A stretch of 64,000 nucleotides of DNA. Origin: Saccharina japonica (taxonomy: Eukaryota; Sar; Phaeophyceae; Laminariales; Laminariaceae). Both the position numbers and the translations under genes were made by a program. The stretch covers positions 1 to 64,000 of the forward strand of contig MEHQ01003767.1 in assembly GCA_008828725.1 (NCBI GenBank), in the 5' to 3' direction. The notes beneath the pieces were generated by a model that saw only the letters and a list, made by a program, of their open reading frames with translations, had not been told where the DNA came from and did not search any database. This document shows positions 1 through 12,003 of this stretch, piece by piece; the first letter of the stretch is position 1, and every line of letters starts with the position of its first letter.

Positions 1-279
1 AACGCCGGCCGCGCAAATTGGGGAACACCCACTATCGTAGAGTAAATCACAAGAAGCGCAAAGAAAGGTGATATCACAAGCATGGTCGTCCAAACACGCC
101 ATCACGTTCGAGGTGCAACTTGTTTTCGCCTACTCGGCATTTAAGTGACTCGCTACAGACAGAACAAAGAGAGAGCTGTGAATAACGACTAGATATAAAG
201 GTACGAGCGATGGAGATAACACACCCCACCGCGGAGGTTATCACGGGTCTATCTCGTAATATACTTTCTCTAGACACAC

Positions 280-3200
280 CGTTGACGATGCACGGCGCCG
301 CATTGGTGGTGTCGCAATACATGGCAGCTTCCGCGATCCGGCTGATGCAGCAGAGGTCCTGTCAATACAAGAAGGGGTAAGGCTTGTTTACATAAAACAG
401 GACAATGTTGGGGCCTGGTGAATGCACGGCTGTCTGTCATACGCTGGCCAATCTACCGATAAGTTTATATCACTCCCTCTTCCCCTCAAGAGAGCCCTAC
501 GGAACGGTGTCGACTCTCGAGCCCAAACAAAATATTCGTGACAGCGGTGCTCAATAGATAGAATGCTACGACAAAATAGTTGAATGATGAGTGTATACAA
601 CGCCAGTCTTCGTTAGATTTCTACTGCACTGTAGATCATCACATCATTATGTAAGTCGCCTTTACGACAAAAACATGGCGTTCTTAATTCACAATCAGAA
701 GGTCGACACACTTCGTTGAATGCCACCAATCTCACCCAATCCGTTGTTGTTTTTCGGCACCTGCCATGATACCATTATTGGGTGTTCACCTTACTCTCTC
801 TATCTGACGTGCGTCCTACTCCGCTTGTGAAGGCCACCCGCACGCCATGAATATTGTACGTATATCGGGCTACCTTTCATTTAGCAGTATGCGTCGATAT
901 ATGAGTGACGTAACAAACTTCGTAACTGAGAAGGCGAACAATGTTCAGGCTATCTGTGTCCATACAGCAGCACGCGTCAGCAACAGGTATCGACTTACCG
1001 GACCGCCAGGACGTCTGGCGCAACCCGTTCCTCCGCATGTCCCGCAGGCAGCATCGCAGCAGATGTTGAAGTCCTGCACTCCCGGAAGCCCGTTGTCGCA
1101 GAAACCTTAAACGCAACAGGACGACATATCGCAGCGAAGGTGGTTTTGTTAAACTCAACGTAGCGTTCGGCGTTCCGATTGTTTGCATGCATAATACATT
1201 CATCCACATTGCCACAGTTAAAACAGCAGAGATCTGCAAGAACTACTCAGCAGAAAAAACACAAGCAATAGGTATGACAGCTGCATATGCAGCAATATGG
1301 GGGCAGTAACTGTTCTAGCTAGCCTTCATCCGGACACACCATCCGAGGGCTCGGCGTCGATGATGCACGGCGCCGTGAGGGTGGTGTCGCACATCATACC
1401 GGCGTCCCTGATCCGGCTGGTGCAGCAGTTGTCCTGTCAACAAAAAACGAGTGAGGCTTGTTTTTACGAGGCATGACGATGTTGGGGGCTGAGCAGGTGC
1501 ACGTTTGCCTGCCATACGCTTATAGATATACTGATATATGTAACTCACTTCTCTACGGTAGGGTATATCGACTCTCAAGCCGAAGCGAAAGTACGCGATA
1601 GGGCTACTCAAAGGACCGGACGTTACAACTCTAGGTGCATCATATATATGTATACAAAGACAGTCTTGGTAAGATGACCACCGCCGTCGGTCACGATGTA
1701 GTATTTCGGGCTAGCTTACGTACGTCTGTTCTTGAGTGAGGTGAAAGACTCTGTACCTGAGAATGCAACGTCTAGAGTACATACTTCGTATCCATACAGC
1801 AGCACGCGTCTACGACATATACCAACTAACCGGGCCGCCCTCTAGTGTGAAGCAACCGCCCCCTCCGCATGTCCCGCAGGAAGCATCGCAGCAGATGTCG
1901 CCATTTTGTACTCCAGGAACGCCGTTGTCGCACATGGCTTCAGCACAACAAGAGGACACATCGCAGCGAACGTAGGTTCGTTAAACTACACGTGACGTTT
2001 GACGTTTCGTTCGTGAGAGCAAGAGCCCACCCACATTTGCCACAGTTTAAACCGCAGAGATCTGCGAAACTACTTAGCCAAAAAAACACAAGCAATAGGC
2101 ATGACAGCTGCATACATAGGCAGTACTATGGGGCCGGTAAATGTTCTAGCTAGCCTTGGTCGAGACACACCATCCGAGGGCTCCGCGTCAATGATGCACG
2201 GCGACGCCAGGGTGGTGTCGCACATAAGACCGGCGTCCCTGATCCGGCTAGTGCAGCAGGAGTCCTGTCAATACAACAAGGGGTGAGGCTTGTTTAGATA
2301 TAACGGGCCGATGTTGGGGCCTGAGCAGGTAACGTCGGCCTGCCATACGCGTGTAGATATACTAATATATGTAACTCACTTCTCTACGGTAGGGTATGTC
2401 CACTCTCAAGCCGAAGCGAAAGTACGCAATAGGGCTACTCAACGGACCGGACGCTACAACTCTAGTAGTTGCATTATGTATCTGCATACAAAGACAGTCT
2501 TGGTAAGATAACCACCGCCGTCATTCACGATATATTATTTCGGGCTAGCTTATGTACGTCTCTTCTTGGGTGGGGTGAAAAATTATGTACCTGAGGATGG
2601 AACGTCTAGATAGAGTAAATACTTCGTATCCATACAGCAGCACGCGCCCACGGCATACACCAACTAACCGGACCGCCATCTCGTGTGAAGCAACCGCTCC
2701 CTCCGCATGTCCCGCAGGAAGCATCGCAGCAGATGTCGCCACTTTGTACTCCAGGAACGCCGTTGTCGCACACGGCTTCAGCAAAACAGGAGGACACATC
2801 GCAGCGAACGTGGGTTCGTTAAACTACACGTGACGTTTGCCGTTTCGTTCGTGAGAGCTGGACGGGGCATTCACGCGCATTAACACAGTAAAAAACATTC
2901 AGGTTTCGTCTAAGGCACACCGTCGAAAAAGCACAAGCAGTAGGATGAAAACCGCATTCCCAGCGATACGAGAGGAGTTACTGCTTTAGCCGGAGCACTG
3001 CACGACGTACATTCGTTCTCGATGATGCACGGCGCGGCCTCACTGTCGCTGCACATCACGCCACTGTCCCTGATTCGGTTGAGGCAGCAGTTAGACTGTC
3101 AACAAAAAAGGGGCGGGGCATGACTTTTGTTAGACGGGCGGGTGTCGGGGGCTGAGGAGTACAAGACCTAGATCTACTGATGCATGCGACTTGCCTCCTG

Positions 3201-3622
3201 GAGCCGTGATACAATCGGGATACACTCGATAGTCCGAAAACAAATACGTGATGGGTAGTGCTAGGGGTCCTCGACGTAGACAAGGCTTAAAATCATTTGT
3301 GACTCCTATGTGTAATACCTCAACGGTCCTTGTTGATTACTTACTGCGGTTGATGATGACAACGTACATCGGGTTTACCGTATTGTGGAGTTATCACCAC
3401 AGACATTTTGTTAGGTGAGATATAAAACCCCTTGAATGAGGAGCCTCTACTCGTGTGGGCTACCTATATACCGTACGCCAACAGCAGCACGCGTCGTCTA
3501 CCGAAGCCAACTAACCGAACCGCCCGGTAGTTTTCCGCAGTCGCCCCCCCCGCATATCCCGCAGTCAGCATCGCAGCAGATGTCGTCACGCTGGACTCCC
3601 ACAAGACCGTTGCTGCATTGAC
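280..3622 (-). CDS. Cysteine-rich cassette protein, left paralogue (partial, spliced)
   Basis: Eight exons can be placed on the minus strand in gene order: 3622-3516, 3095-3011, 2775-2669, 2264-2171, 1937-1831, 1433-1340, 1105-999 and 358-280. They alternate between an A exon (always 107 nt, pattern C-X12-CC-X3-C-X2-C-X4-C) and a B exon (85, 94, 94, 79 nt, pattern CC-X10-C-X7-C-I-I/V). Acceptors end in AAG or CAG; donors are GTTAGT, GTACGT, GTAAGT or GTGTGT. A-to-B junctions are phase 0 and B-to-A junctions are phase 1, so all eight join in frame, giving four ten-cysteine cassettes. The gene continues past the left edge. Its paralogue at 55900-62931 has a signal peptide, so secretion is inferred. 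The second and third cassettes are nearly identical and look like a recent internal duplication. No intact signal exon was found upstream. Function is unknown; the cysteine spacing suggests a disulphide-bonded extracellular or wall domain. Confidence 0.75.
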
Positions 3623-4085
3623 CTTCAGCACAACAGGAGGACGCACCGCATCGAGAGTGGAACCGGCCGACGACGTTAGTTGGCAACGTCAGAGGGCTTG
3701 GAACTACAGGGAATTACATACGCAGTACTCATTGATAGTGTGTATCGTAGACGAAGGAAGATTGCTGATACTTGTTGCGACACTACTATTAGTACTATCG
3801 TCGCGGTGCAGCTACACCAAAAATATTCCTGAGTTTCCTCGGAGGATGACGTTCATGGCTCGCGACAACACTGCACTTTTGCAAACTTCCAAATTTACCC
3901 CGATGGGTACTCCCATGGCCTTTTATAGGTATACTGACCTTTTAATTGTCCTTGCACCCGTAATACGTGCGGGGTCGAAATTGGAGGTTGTCTTGAGTTT
4001 TTTGTTACTTTCATCGAAGGAGAGAGCTATGTTTTTATTTTGCAGTTCTGTGGTGCCATCAATTTCGAGTGTCGGTATTGATGAG

Positions 4086-4106
4086 NAAAAAAAAAAAAAA
4101 AAAAAC
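4086..4106. other. Single N followed by a poly-A run
   Basis: A lone N at 4086 precedes about 19 A residues. This looks like a sequencing or assembly weak point, not a biological feature. The flanks match the right-hand duplicate only in part here. Confidence 0.6.
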
Positions 4107-4486
4107 AGCATCGACAGTCTCAAGGCATCGATGATCCCGGAAAATCTAGATTTATGCGCGAGGTACTTCGCTCATAAATAAATGCAAATTCCCTTTACAC
4201 CTTGATTTTTCGGGCCTGTCAAGGCTAATTTCATTTGTTTTTTCGCGGATCGATACCTACCATCGAGGAACACATTTTCTAGGTAAAGTTGTGACCGTGA
4301 GCGAAATACAACTTTTAAACAATAACAAAGTACTAAAATCGATTTTCATTGTCATCGGAAAGGCAATTCTCAATAATTTAAAGGAAAATCGACTGCTAAA
4401 TGATGATATTAAGTATTCAATCGGTCGAACTCATAGCTGACCTATGTATACCCATCAATATTGATGTTATGAAATTGATAATTTAT

Positions 4487-4576
4487 CCCTTTTAGAACTG
4501 CAGTCCCGTTTTGGGGACCAACCACTCTAATTCTAAGTAATTTGTCCCCAAAACGGGACTCCAGTCCTATAAGGGT
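4487..4576. mobile_element. Short hairpin MITE, copy 1
   Basis: About 90 bp forms an almost complete inverted repeat: GCAGTCCCGTTTTGGGGAC on one arm pairs with GTCCCCAAAACGGGACT on the other, around an AT-rich loop. The outer arms read CCCTTTTAGAACT and TATAAGGGT. Related copies lie at 57344-57439 and 62671-62752. Copy 1 lies in what would be intron 1 of the left cassette gene, the same place as copy 3 in the right gene, so this insertion probably predates the segmental duplication. Confidence 0.7.
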
Positions 4577-4836
4577 CAAGACTGTTTTTCCAACAGGCGT
4601 CGCAACAGGCAGTATTCGATTAAAAAAATATCTGATAATCAGTGATGGAGATTTGGACTAAATTGCCCTGGAAAAAAAGTTCGGGAATCTCTCTTTTATT
4701 TCGAGATTCAAATATATATTTATTTATAGAATTGATGTTTTTGGACGCCTATATTTATAAAATCTAAATTCAGACTACAGGAGCCACGGGTACAAAACAT
4801 CAAACAAAGCCGCTTTGAAATTTATCGATTTGAAAA

Positions 4837-4877
4837 TGGAGGCCAGGCAGCACCAGCAAAGCGCCAACACCTATCAT
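4837..4877 (-). pseudogene. Possible decayed signal-peptide exon of the left cassette gene
   Basis: This sits where the right locus has its signal exon, between the shared hairpin element and a shared flank beginning near 4917 (matching 63181). An ATG at 4877 opens a short hydrophobic stretch (MIGVGALLVLPGL) resembling the right-locus signal peptide. The stretch that carries the cleavage region and the GTGAGC donor in the right copy seems deleted, so it cannot splice in the same way. The alignment is by eye and loose. The gene could instead use another, unrecognised first exon. Confidence 0.3.
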
Positions 4878-4916
4878 ACCACTTTGTGTTTGTACAACGA
4901 CTGAAATAGAGATTTG

Positions 4917-5600
4917 CCTCTTTTGAGTCAAGATTGCTGAAAATACCACAGGTTTTGCCTTTTATCGGCCAATATTCTTCAAGAATTGATGGACACTGCT
5001 CTGTTTCGAAGGCAATCTTCATGACTGCTATTAATAAATATATATATATTAATACCAACATAGTACAAGATACCCCGAAGCTAACTTGAAGATCATAATC
5101 TGAATAGTAATATTACACGAAATGATAATTAATTTGCATAAAAGAGTCAGTCTTACACCAATATTGATATACAGTAGTAGTTTAAGTAGTATTAAATATT
5201 AAATATAATAGTAGAATTGATCTGCTTTCGGGAATGTTATAAGTGATCAATGTTGAAGCTCATGCTGCACATTGTCAGATGGCAAAGATGATAATATGAA
5301 TTGATACGTAGTGCGTACCTTTCAAACGTACCACGAGAGAGGCTCGTATAATGTACGAGAGCATGTATACCTGTATTCACGTATATACGATATACGAGCC
5401 GTTCGCACCGGTGATCCAACAGGTACCCAAGAAGCTTGTTAGGATGGAGGTAGAGTGTTCGAGAATTTTGTATTTGTATCCTACTTCGGAAACTAGATTT
5501 TTCCGATCTAATAAATCTAAGATCCACGGCATATTTAATTGCGTGTCATACTTCTCTTATTCCGAATATAGGCAGGAAAAGTATAAAGCCGAAAGTATCA
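4917..5600. repeat. Flank shared with the right-hand locus
   Basis: Sequence upstream of the left cassette gene resembles 63181-63980 upstream of the right gene. Examples are the shared ATTCTTCAAGAAT..GATGGACA block (near 4974 and 63238) and the AAATCTAAGATCCACGG block (near 5513 and 63903). It supports a segmental duplication that includes upstream DNA. No coding sequence is evident. Confidence 0.6.
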
Positions 5601-8600
5601 AGTTTATAAAACTATTATAACTACGAGTACGAGTACTATTGTACGAGTAGGTATCACGAGTGAAACAAAAAAAAACACAAAAATGGACTAACTCAGCTAA
5701 GGATATCATATATATATATATATATGATACGTATATCGTAACGTTAGCATCTCACTTGCCTTGCCCACTAATTTGCGTTTATTGTGTTCATCAGTATAAC
5801 CCTAGGATTATAAATCAGAAAAATACTGGGTGTACTGATGTGGTTGGCAGGTTTAATGTGAAGACAACACACACGTATAATACATCGTACAGCTCTTTCA
5901 GTAATAAAAACACTCAGGCGATCCCTTTACATCAACGTATTATGATCCTTGCGCCTTGCGAATAAAAAAGTCAAAATTATGTTTTTTTAGTCTGGTGATG
6001 GTCTTCACTTGAACACAGGGATATCGCGAACAGTGCGCCAACCCGCACTATTGAGGGTTCTGAAAACTTTGAATAGCGCCTCTACCCGCTCTGGTCAGGC
6101 CGGGGTCATTATAGAGCGGGTGCCCGCTGTAAGGCAAAGCTGCCGGGAGACATGTCAAGCAAGGCGAAACATGCATGCGCTGCCAAGGATGTAGGGCCAA
6201 AGTGTTAAGGCTGAAATCTATTGATAGTGGTTTAGTGTAGTATCAGTCACGGCGTGTCGTGGCAAAGCTACCGCCTGTCAAGGGTTGGAAGTCCTGTCTT
6301 TCGCCCCCCCCCCGTGGTCAATACTTTCGAGTTCACCTATTAAAAAATTAGGTTATTTACTGAATGTATAAATCCAGAATCGTGTATTTTATTTTACGAC
6401 GTACTTCGAAACCTTCATTTCTCGATTCTTGCATATCTAAGATCCATGGATTTGTTCATTGCGTCATAAATCTCTTAACCGAAACAGGTGACGTGAAGAA
6501 GGCGAAAGCTCACAGAAACAAACCCTACAGGCCGTGTACGATATATAAAACAGATAGATATAAAATACGTGGAAAAACTAGGATGACTCCGCGACGGAAG
6601 TAGTAGTTGCTGCACTATTTGAGCTATTAATAGTATTCAACGAAAAACAAGCCGAGAAAGAGAGCCCCGAGACAGAAGAACAGGGAAATTGAAAAAAAAT
6701 GTTTCTCAAGATGTGGTGCGAGTACCACAGCGGTACAGCAGTGCGTTTTTGTGGGGTTCGATCGAGACGTTCGTTATCGTACAAAGTTGCTCTTCACAAA
6801 CTAGACGCATCGACCGCGCTGTTTTCTGAGCCAAAAATGTGACAGCGCATTGATAAAACAAATATACAAATACTCGCCGAGTACGAGCAAGCGTATACTG
6901 CTGTTTGACTCTCACTAAAATAACGATCAATCGGTTAGGCTTCGGGTCTGTAAAGCAAATATGTTTCATACGAGGCTCGTATATAGTAGGGTTCGGTTTC
7001 AGCCAGTTTTTTGCTGAACCGCCACCGTACTATTTCAAAGGGCACATCGGTTTGATTTGATCCAAGCTTCTTCGACAGCCGTCGTGCAGCACGTAGTTAT
7101 GAATAGTGCTGCAGTAGCGCTGCCGTCGCCTCGCCCTAAGCTATATACTTCGAAGTATGAAGCAGAAGATATGACACGCGTTTTTGTTTCGCATAATGAC
7201 TGTCAGATTCTGTAGACCGCTCGCGCATTTTCTTCCCATTGCCTCTCTTGCTCCTGCACTGCACTCATAGGTCTCTCGTTTTTCGTTATTATGTTTGCTT
7301 GTCTCGCACGCGCGTGCGTACGAGTTGTAAGAGATACCTATTCTTAGCTCCAATAGGTTGATGGACTTTATATTTTTGCTTCGTGGTTTTGGTTGTTTGT
7401 TTCCTGTAAACTTTGCGACCCGTACCGACCCGCGAGGACGTATGATATATACGTCTGTGTATCCACTCCGCCCTTGCACTTGAACACTATCTTGAACGTA
7501 TCTACAAAATATAAAACAAAAATGAACAGCTCTGAGTTCAAGGATGTCACCTAAACCAACTTGTCTTCGCAAGCTGAGTGTGATACTCGTATATAAGCTG
7601 TGATCGCGGGTACGTACGGGTTATTCATGGCCTCATGCGCTTTGTCATGCTTTCTTCTTGTCTGTCTCAGATTTTGTGTTTTTAATCGGTAGTTCTTTTT
7701 TGCCTTATTTTATTTCTTTGTTTCTTTTTCTCCCTTTTCCATTTTTACTCTCACTACGTTTGGTTGAGGTCGAATACGATGTGACACAGCACACAACAGA
7801 AATGATATTACGATGATAGAGGTATTTCGTACTGGGTTGAGCGCTATATACCGGGTACGTGATATTTTCTCCTGCGCGTACTCTTATCCAGAGTGAGAGG
7901 ATCGTATCCGGAGTGAGAGGATGAGGAGGTCAACCTGAGACAACAGACTATATTTCATGCACGATGAGTAAATGTGAACACACCAACGAAACGCTTACGA
8001 CTAGTCAGCACGATTGAGTACCTTTGGGACCCACAGGAAAAACAGCACATCATAGGCCTCGGGACGAACGAGTTTACACGAGTCATTGCAGCGTCTATCA
8101 TACAGATCACACTGCAGTAGTACTCGTGTACATAGTACCGTTTGGACATGCCGCCGACACTACGTAGCGTCATACCAACTGCAGGAACCCTTGAGATTGG
8201 TTCCCTTGAGAGGTGACTGAAGCTGGCGAATGGTTGTCTGAGTCGTCAGGACTGGCATACCCGTGTCACAAGCGACCGCTGTATTCTTGTTTCAGCTCTT
8301 CGTCCCCTTGAAGCTACGTTCTCTAATACGACAAGGACGACTATGATTCCTACTTACTGCACTGTGCCCCGTGGGCCACTTCTCGTACTCTTGACCGCTG
8401 CACATATTGCAAGTACTGCATTCTTATGCGAATATAAAGCAAGTGTGATTCCAACATATTAATAATATCAATAGTTGTCATCAAAGATTGGGTCCAGCTC
8501 AAACACGAAGTAAAACAAACTCACGTCTACTGCGCTCATCTCAGGCCCCTACGTAGAGCGAGGACGCAATGCCGCAAAACATAACACGCAACACGCAATT

Positions 8601-9180
8601 AAATGCGCTCCAAAATAAAGTATCGCTCCGCCGGATAGGCGCGAGAACTCACAATGCGCCCTTACCTCGTGCCAGCCTGTGCCTTTGCCGATGATGTTTG
8701 CGCTGAACAGTAGTCGAAAAGCAACTCGGGTCGCCTTGTCGTGTACGTACCGCGTGAGCGGCTGGAAGAAGTTGTGTGCTGCTGCGCGGCTGCTGCTGAG
8801 AGCTGGCTGCTGAACGCTGAACTCCTGTCTGGGTGAAAATAAAAACTAAGACGTTATCGACATGATGGATGGTGTGAAAGACCATGCATGGGAACACTGA
8901 CGCGTACTGGCCTGCTGTCTGTTCATCTTGGTTGGTCGCCACTACTTGTAATTGGGGTCCGTACATCGGTTATGTCTCGTATATCGGATATGATGAGGCT
9001 GTGACTCTTTTTAGGTTGGGGGATTGTATTAATCTTTACCAAGGTTTCGGGGTGTCTGGTCCCAAATCAGATGTGGAGTACATCATATGATACAATATGT
9101 TGACTACGTAGGGGATCTTTAAGGCATGATTTCATCTCAAAAATGGCGTATCTGTTGTGCGAATATCGGGATTGTGGTCC
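5600..9180. other. No recognisable gene
   Basis: This is AT-rich intergenic DNA with short dinucleotide runs (TA near 5705-5727). A GC-richer block at about 6005-6300 contrasts with its surroundings but matches nothing I recognise. Open frames here are short and show no domain or convincing splice structure. Confidence 0.5.
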
Positions 9181-9270
9181 ACGCTAGGAATGTTCTCGCA
9201 ATTTTCTTGCTAGATGGAAATGAGGCGCAACCGCGTTTTCGCCCGTTTCTGGTCCGTTTTGGGTCCGGTT

Positions 9271-9307
9271 TGGGTTAGGGTCAGGGTTAGGGTTAGGGTA
9301 AGGGTTG
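9271..9307 (+). repeat. Interstitial telomere-like repeat (TTAGGG)n, degenerate
   Basis: About six GGGTTA-type units occur in a row, including variants GGGTCA and GGGTAA. TTAGGG is the telomere repeat of many eukaryotes, including stramenopiles. The position is internal and the tract is short, so this is an interstitial tract, perhaps from a repaired break, not a chromosome end. Confidence 0.75.
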
Positions 9308-9696
9308 GAGGTTGAGTTGGGTCTACGCCCATACCTTGATCTCACCAGGAAGTGCTTCCTAGCTCGCAAAGCAATGAGAAGTGAACAGCTCGCACCTATG
9401 AAGATCCTAGCTAACAAATCGTATAGGCGGCTCCAGATTTGATCAGAATCGCGTCTTATGGGGTCTGTTTGGTGGAGAAAATGTTCCTCCGAGATACTAT
9501 CATTGATAAAATCTGAGGACCAACGCCCAAACGGGTCGTAGGGTGGATCGTAACTGATCCGAGTCTGGCGGGAAGGCTTCTTGGCCTGGGTTTTTTGTTG
9601 GTGGATGAGCTTCGGCAAGTTTCACACTACCCGGAGAGTTTACTCTTCGGGTGGCTATCCCCAACGCACCGGGCCAGTTCGGGTAATCTCTAGCGG

Positions 9697-9916
9697 CTAA
9701 GACATGTCTTAAATAATGTCTTAGAGCCCCTTCTCAGCAGGGGCTTGTCTTACATGCTCTTTCGTCCCTCAAGTGTCTCTTTTTCGCAAGCCAACGTCCC
9801 TGCGCTCGAAAAGGGGCAATAAGGAAGTTTCTGGGCACCAAAATAACGCCGTTAGATTCGAAATCCTTATAAACGGGGTCCGGGGCGGCTAAGATATGTC
9901 TTAAATAATATCTTAG
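9697..9916. repeat. Pair of related short hairpins with a compensatory change
   Basis: Two similar palindromes lie about 192 bp apart. At 9697-9724 the arms are CTAAGACAT and ATGTCTTAG. At 9889-9916 they are CTAAGATAT and ATATCTTAG. The inner sequence GTCTTAAATA is shared. The C-to-T change in one arm is matched by G-to-A in the other, so pairing is kept. They may be terminal or subterminal repeats of a small transposon; no target duplication was found. Confidence 0.5.
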
Positions 9917-10316
9917 AGCTTTGTTCTCTTTTGTTTTTATAATGAGCTGCGCGAGTGCGAAGCGCGAGCCATTGTTTCATTGATTTTACAAATGAAAAAA
10001 AGGCTCTTCCTATCGGGTCGCATGAGGGCTGGTAGGGTGGACAAAAAAAATGTTGTCTCTGTAGCTGTGAGACAGTCAACATCCACGTTCGTACTTCGCT
10101 CTCATAGTACACGGCACCAACGCCAGTCCCGTCGGGCTCTGTGCACGCACAAATTTTAACGAAGTCTTCTCGTGCTGGTTTCGCTCTAACTCGTCCCGAG
10201 TTGGTCGAGCTAGGAGCGGCAGTGTGTGCTTTTAGAGGCAGATGACCGGAGGCGTTTTTTTCAATATTTTTTATTTCACAACGGTTTTTCTTTTTTGAAA
10301 TACAGAAGAACTCAAT

Positions 10317-10447
10317 TATGCCGAACAATACGATAGACCCAAGCGTGGGAGCATCGGATTCAAGTGCTAGACCGTCAAGCCGAGCGTACAGTGACGTTGG
10401 CCCTGGCCTCGCGTGTCGTGCTCCTGCTGCTGTTGACTGCTGTTCCG

Positions 10448-10491
<44 letters not shown>

Positions 10492-11569
10492 GCTGTGGCC
10501 GCCTGGCCATGCACATGGCTGAATCATGTTTTTTTTTATTTCGTAACGTAAAATATCGTAACTGCTGTTTTGTGTTTTTTACTTAGTTCTACCGAACGAA
10601 ACCCGACTCTACCTGTAGGCGAAATATATCCGACCCAAGCAACGTGTGGGCCGTGTCCCTACGACATGACGAAGGTGGCATTGTAAGGCCTACCCTCCCA
10701 CTGATGAGGGGACGGGTAAGCTCTGCTGTAGATGCCGTACAGCAGTAGTAGTGGTGGCACCTGTCCTAGGTGAACATCGGTTTTTGGATCAGGTTTAGAT
10801 TTTTTCATAATATGCCGAATAACAATACGAACGAGGTACGTGTCGCGTTGAGGAAGCAGGGGACACACGAAAAATTGAGTACGAGTACAGAGGGTTCAAG
10901 TGTTAGACCGACAAGCCGAGCGTATTACAGCGACGCTGAGCCTGGCCTCGTGTGTCTTACTGCTGCTATGTTGATCCGCTGCTGTTGTTGCTTCGGCCAG
11001 CACAGGTGCTGCTGCTGCTGTATGCTGACGTTTTTTTCTCTCCAAAAAGGGCAAAAAATAACGAACCAAAGCACGTATGTATACGTAGATGTTCGTTCGT
11101 GTTGGTTCAGCATACAAGTATTTTTCCAGCGTGATGCATCGCAGATATTACTGCTGCAGGTATTTGAGGTCGCGGCTCATTACCACCAATTACTAGTAGT
11201 GCGAACTGAAGAACGCTGAAACAAAACAGAATGAGATGCCGAGCATACATGCTATAGAGGGAACTAGCGATGCAGACGGTATAAATGAACCACCACCGGC
11301 GGTTTTATCCAATTTGGAACCTTTATAACGGAAAGCGTTCATTCGGTTATGGAACAGAGTACCAGCGCATTTGGGCCAAATTAGATTCGATTGTGAGGAG
11401 AGTCTATGGAAGGCGGATGATATTGATTATCTTGGGAACTTACTCTATAAAGCACAACGTTTTCCAAAGGATAGCATTGATTTGGGACATGTTACTGTTG
11501 ATCCTTTCCGCATTATTCTTAAGAAAGATGCGCAACCGGTGAAGCAGCGACCATATCATCGTTCCCCTT
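10317..11569 (+). mobile_element. Ty3/gypsy element, 5' part (first copy)
   Basis: The 3' end of this block (11371-11569) encodes the N-terminal edge of a gypsy reverse transcriptase: a stretch ending DPFRIILKKD..PVKQRPYHRSP, just upstream of where the copia LTR is inserted. Upstream there are frame breaks, a TTG microsatellite (about 10446-10494) and no intact Gag. The whole block is repeated at 15760-17011 with about 1 percent divergence. The true 5' boundary and LTR of the gypsy element were not found. The call rests on the RT motif and on its continuation at 17386. Confidence 0.7.
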
Positions 11570-11938
11570 TGTTCAATTAGCGCTGATATGCGATGGATGG
11601 ATAAGCTCCCGACAGCCACACGAGGCTGTGAGCGAGGCACTGCAACACGCAGTGTGTAAAAGATAGTTTAAGATGTCTTTATTATATCGGCCCGGAAAGG
11701 GGTAGACGAATGCAGGGGGAAAGGTGGAGTGGGTCATGTGGGCCAACTCTCCACAGCCCAGTAACAACCGCTCGTAGTCGAATACCTAAACCTCCTCGCA
11801 TAGTGCCTACTCGTACATACCCGTGGGACTGCTCGTGGGTGATACCACGAGACGATCCCTGTAACTTACCTCCGTGACACAACGTATGTAACCGTAACTT
11901 ATTGCTAGGCTGTTCGTTGAGACAAGCTATATCGAACA
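11570..11938 (-). mobile_element. Copia LTR (3' LTR of the minus-strand element)
   Basis: This 369-bp repeat starts TGTTCAATTAGC and ends ATATCGAACA on the plus strand, with canonical TG..CA ends. It is preceded by CCCTT (11565-11569). A near-identical 369-bp copy lies at 17012-17380, flanked by CCCTT on both sides, and a more diverged 369-bp solo copy in the opposite orientation lies at 34606-34974. The polyprotein lies immediately to the right on the minus strand, so this is its downstream LTR. Confidence 0.9.
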
Positions 11939-12003
11939 CTCTCCCTGGCGCTGGATCAACTAACAAGTCTCGATAAAAACAAACACCATCCACAAACAAC
12001 AAA

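Noticed and set aside
3618-4181. 187-residue plus-strand frame across the N and poly-A
   Set aside because: Opposite strand to the cassette gene exon and intron, contains the N, and has no counterpart domain in the right-hand duplicate.
9867-10514. 215-residue minus-strand frame starting with polythreonine
   Set aside because: Driven by the TTG microsatellite and low-complexity flanks. No domain.
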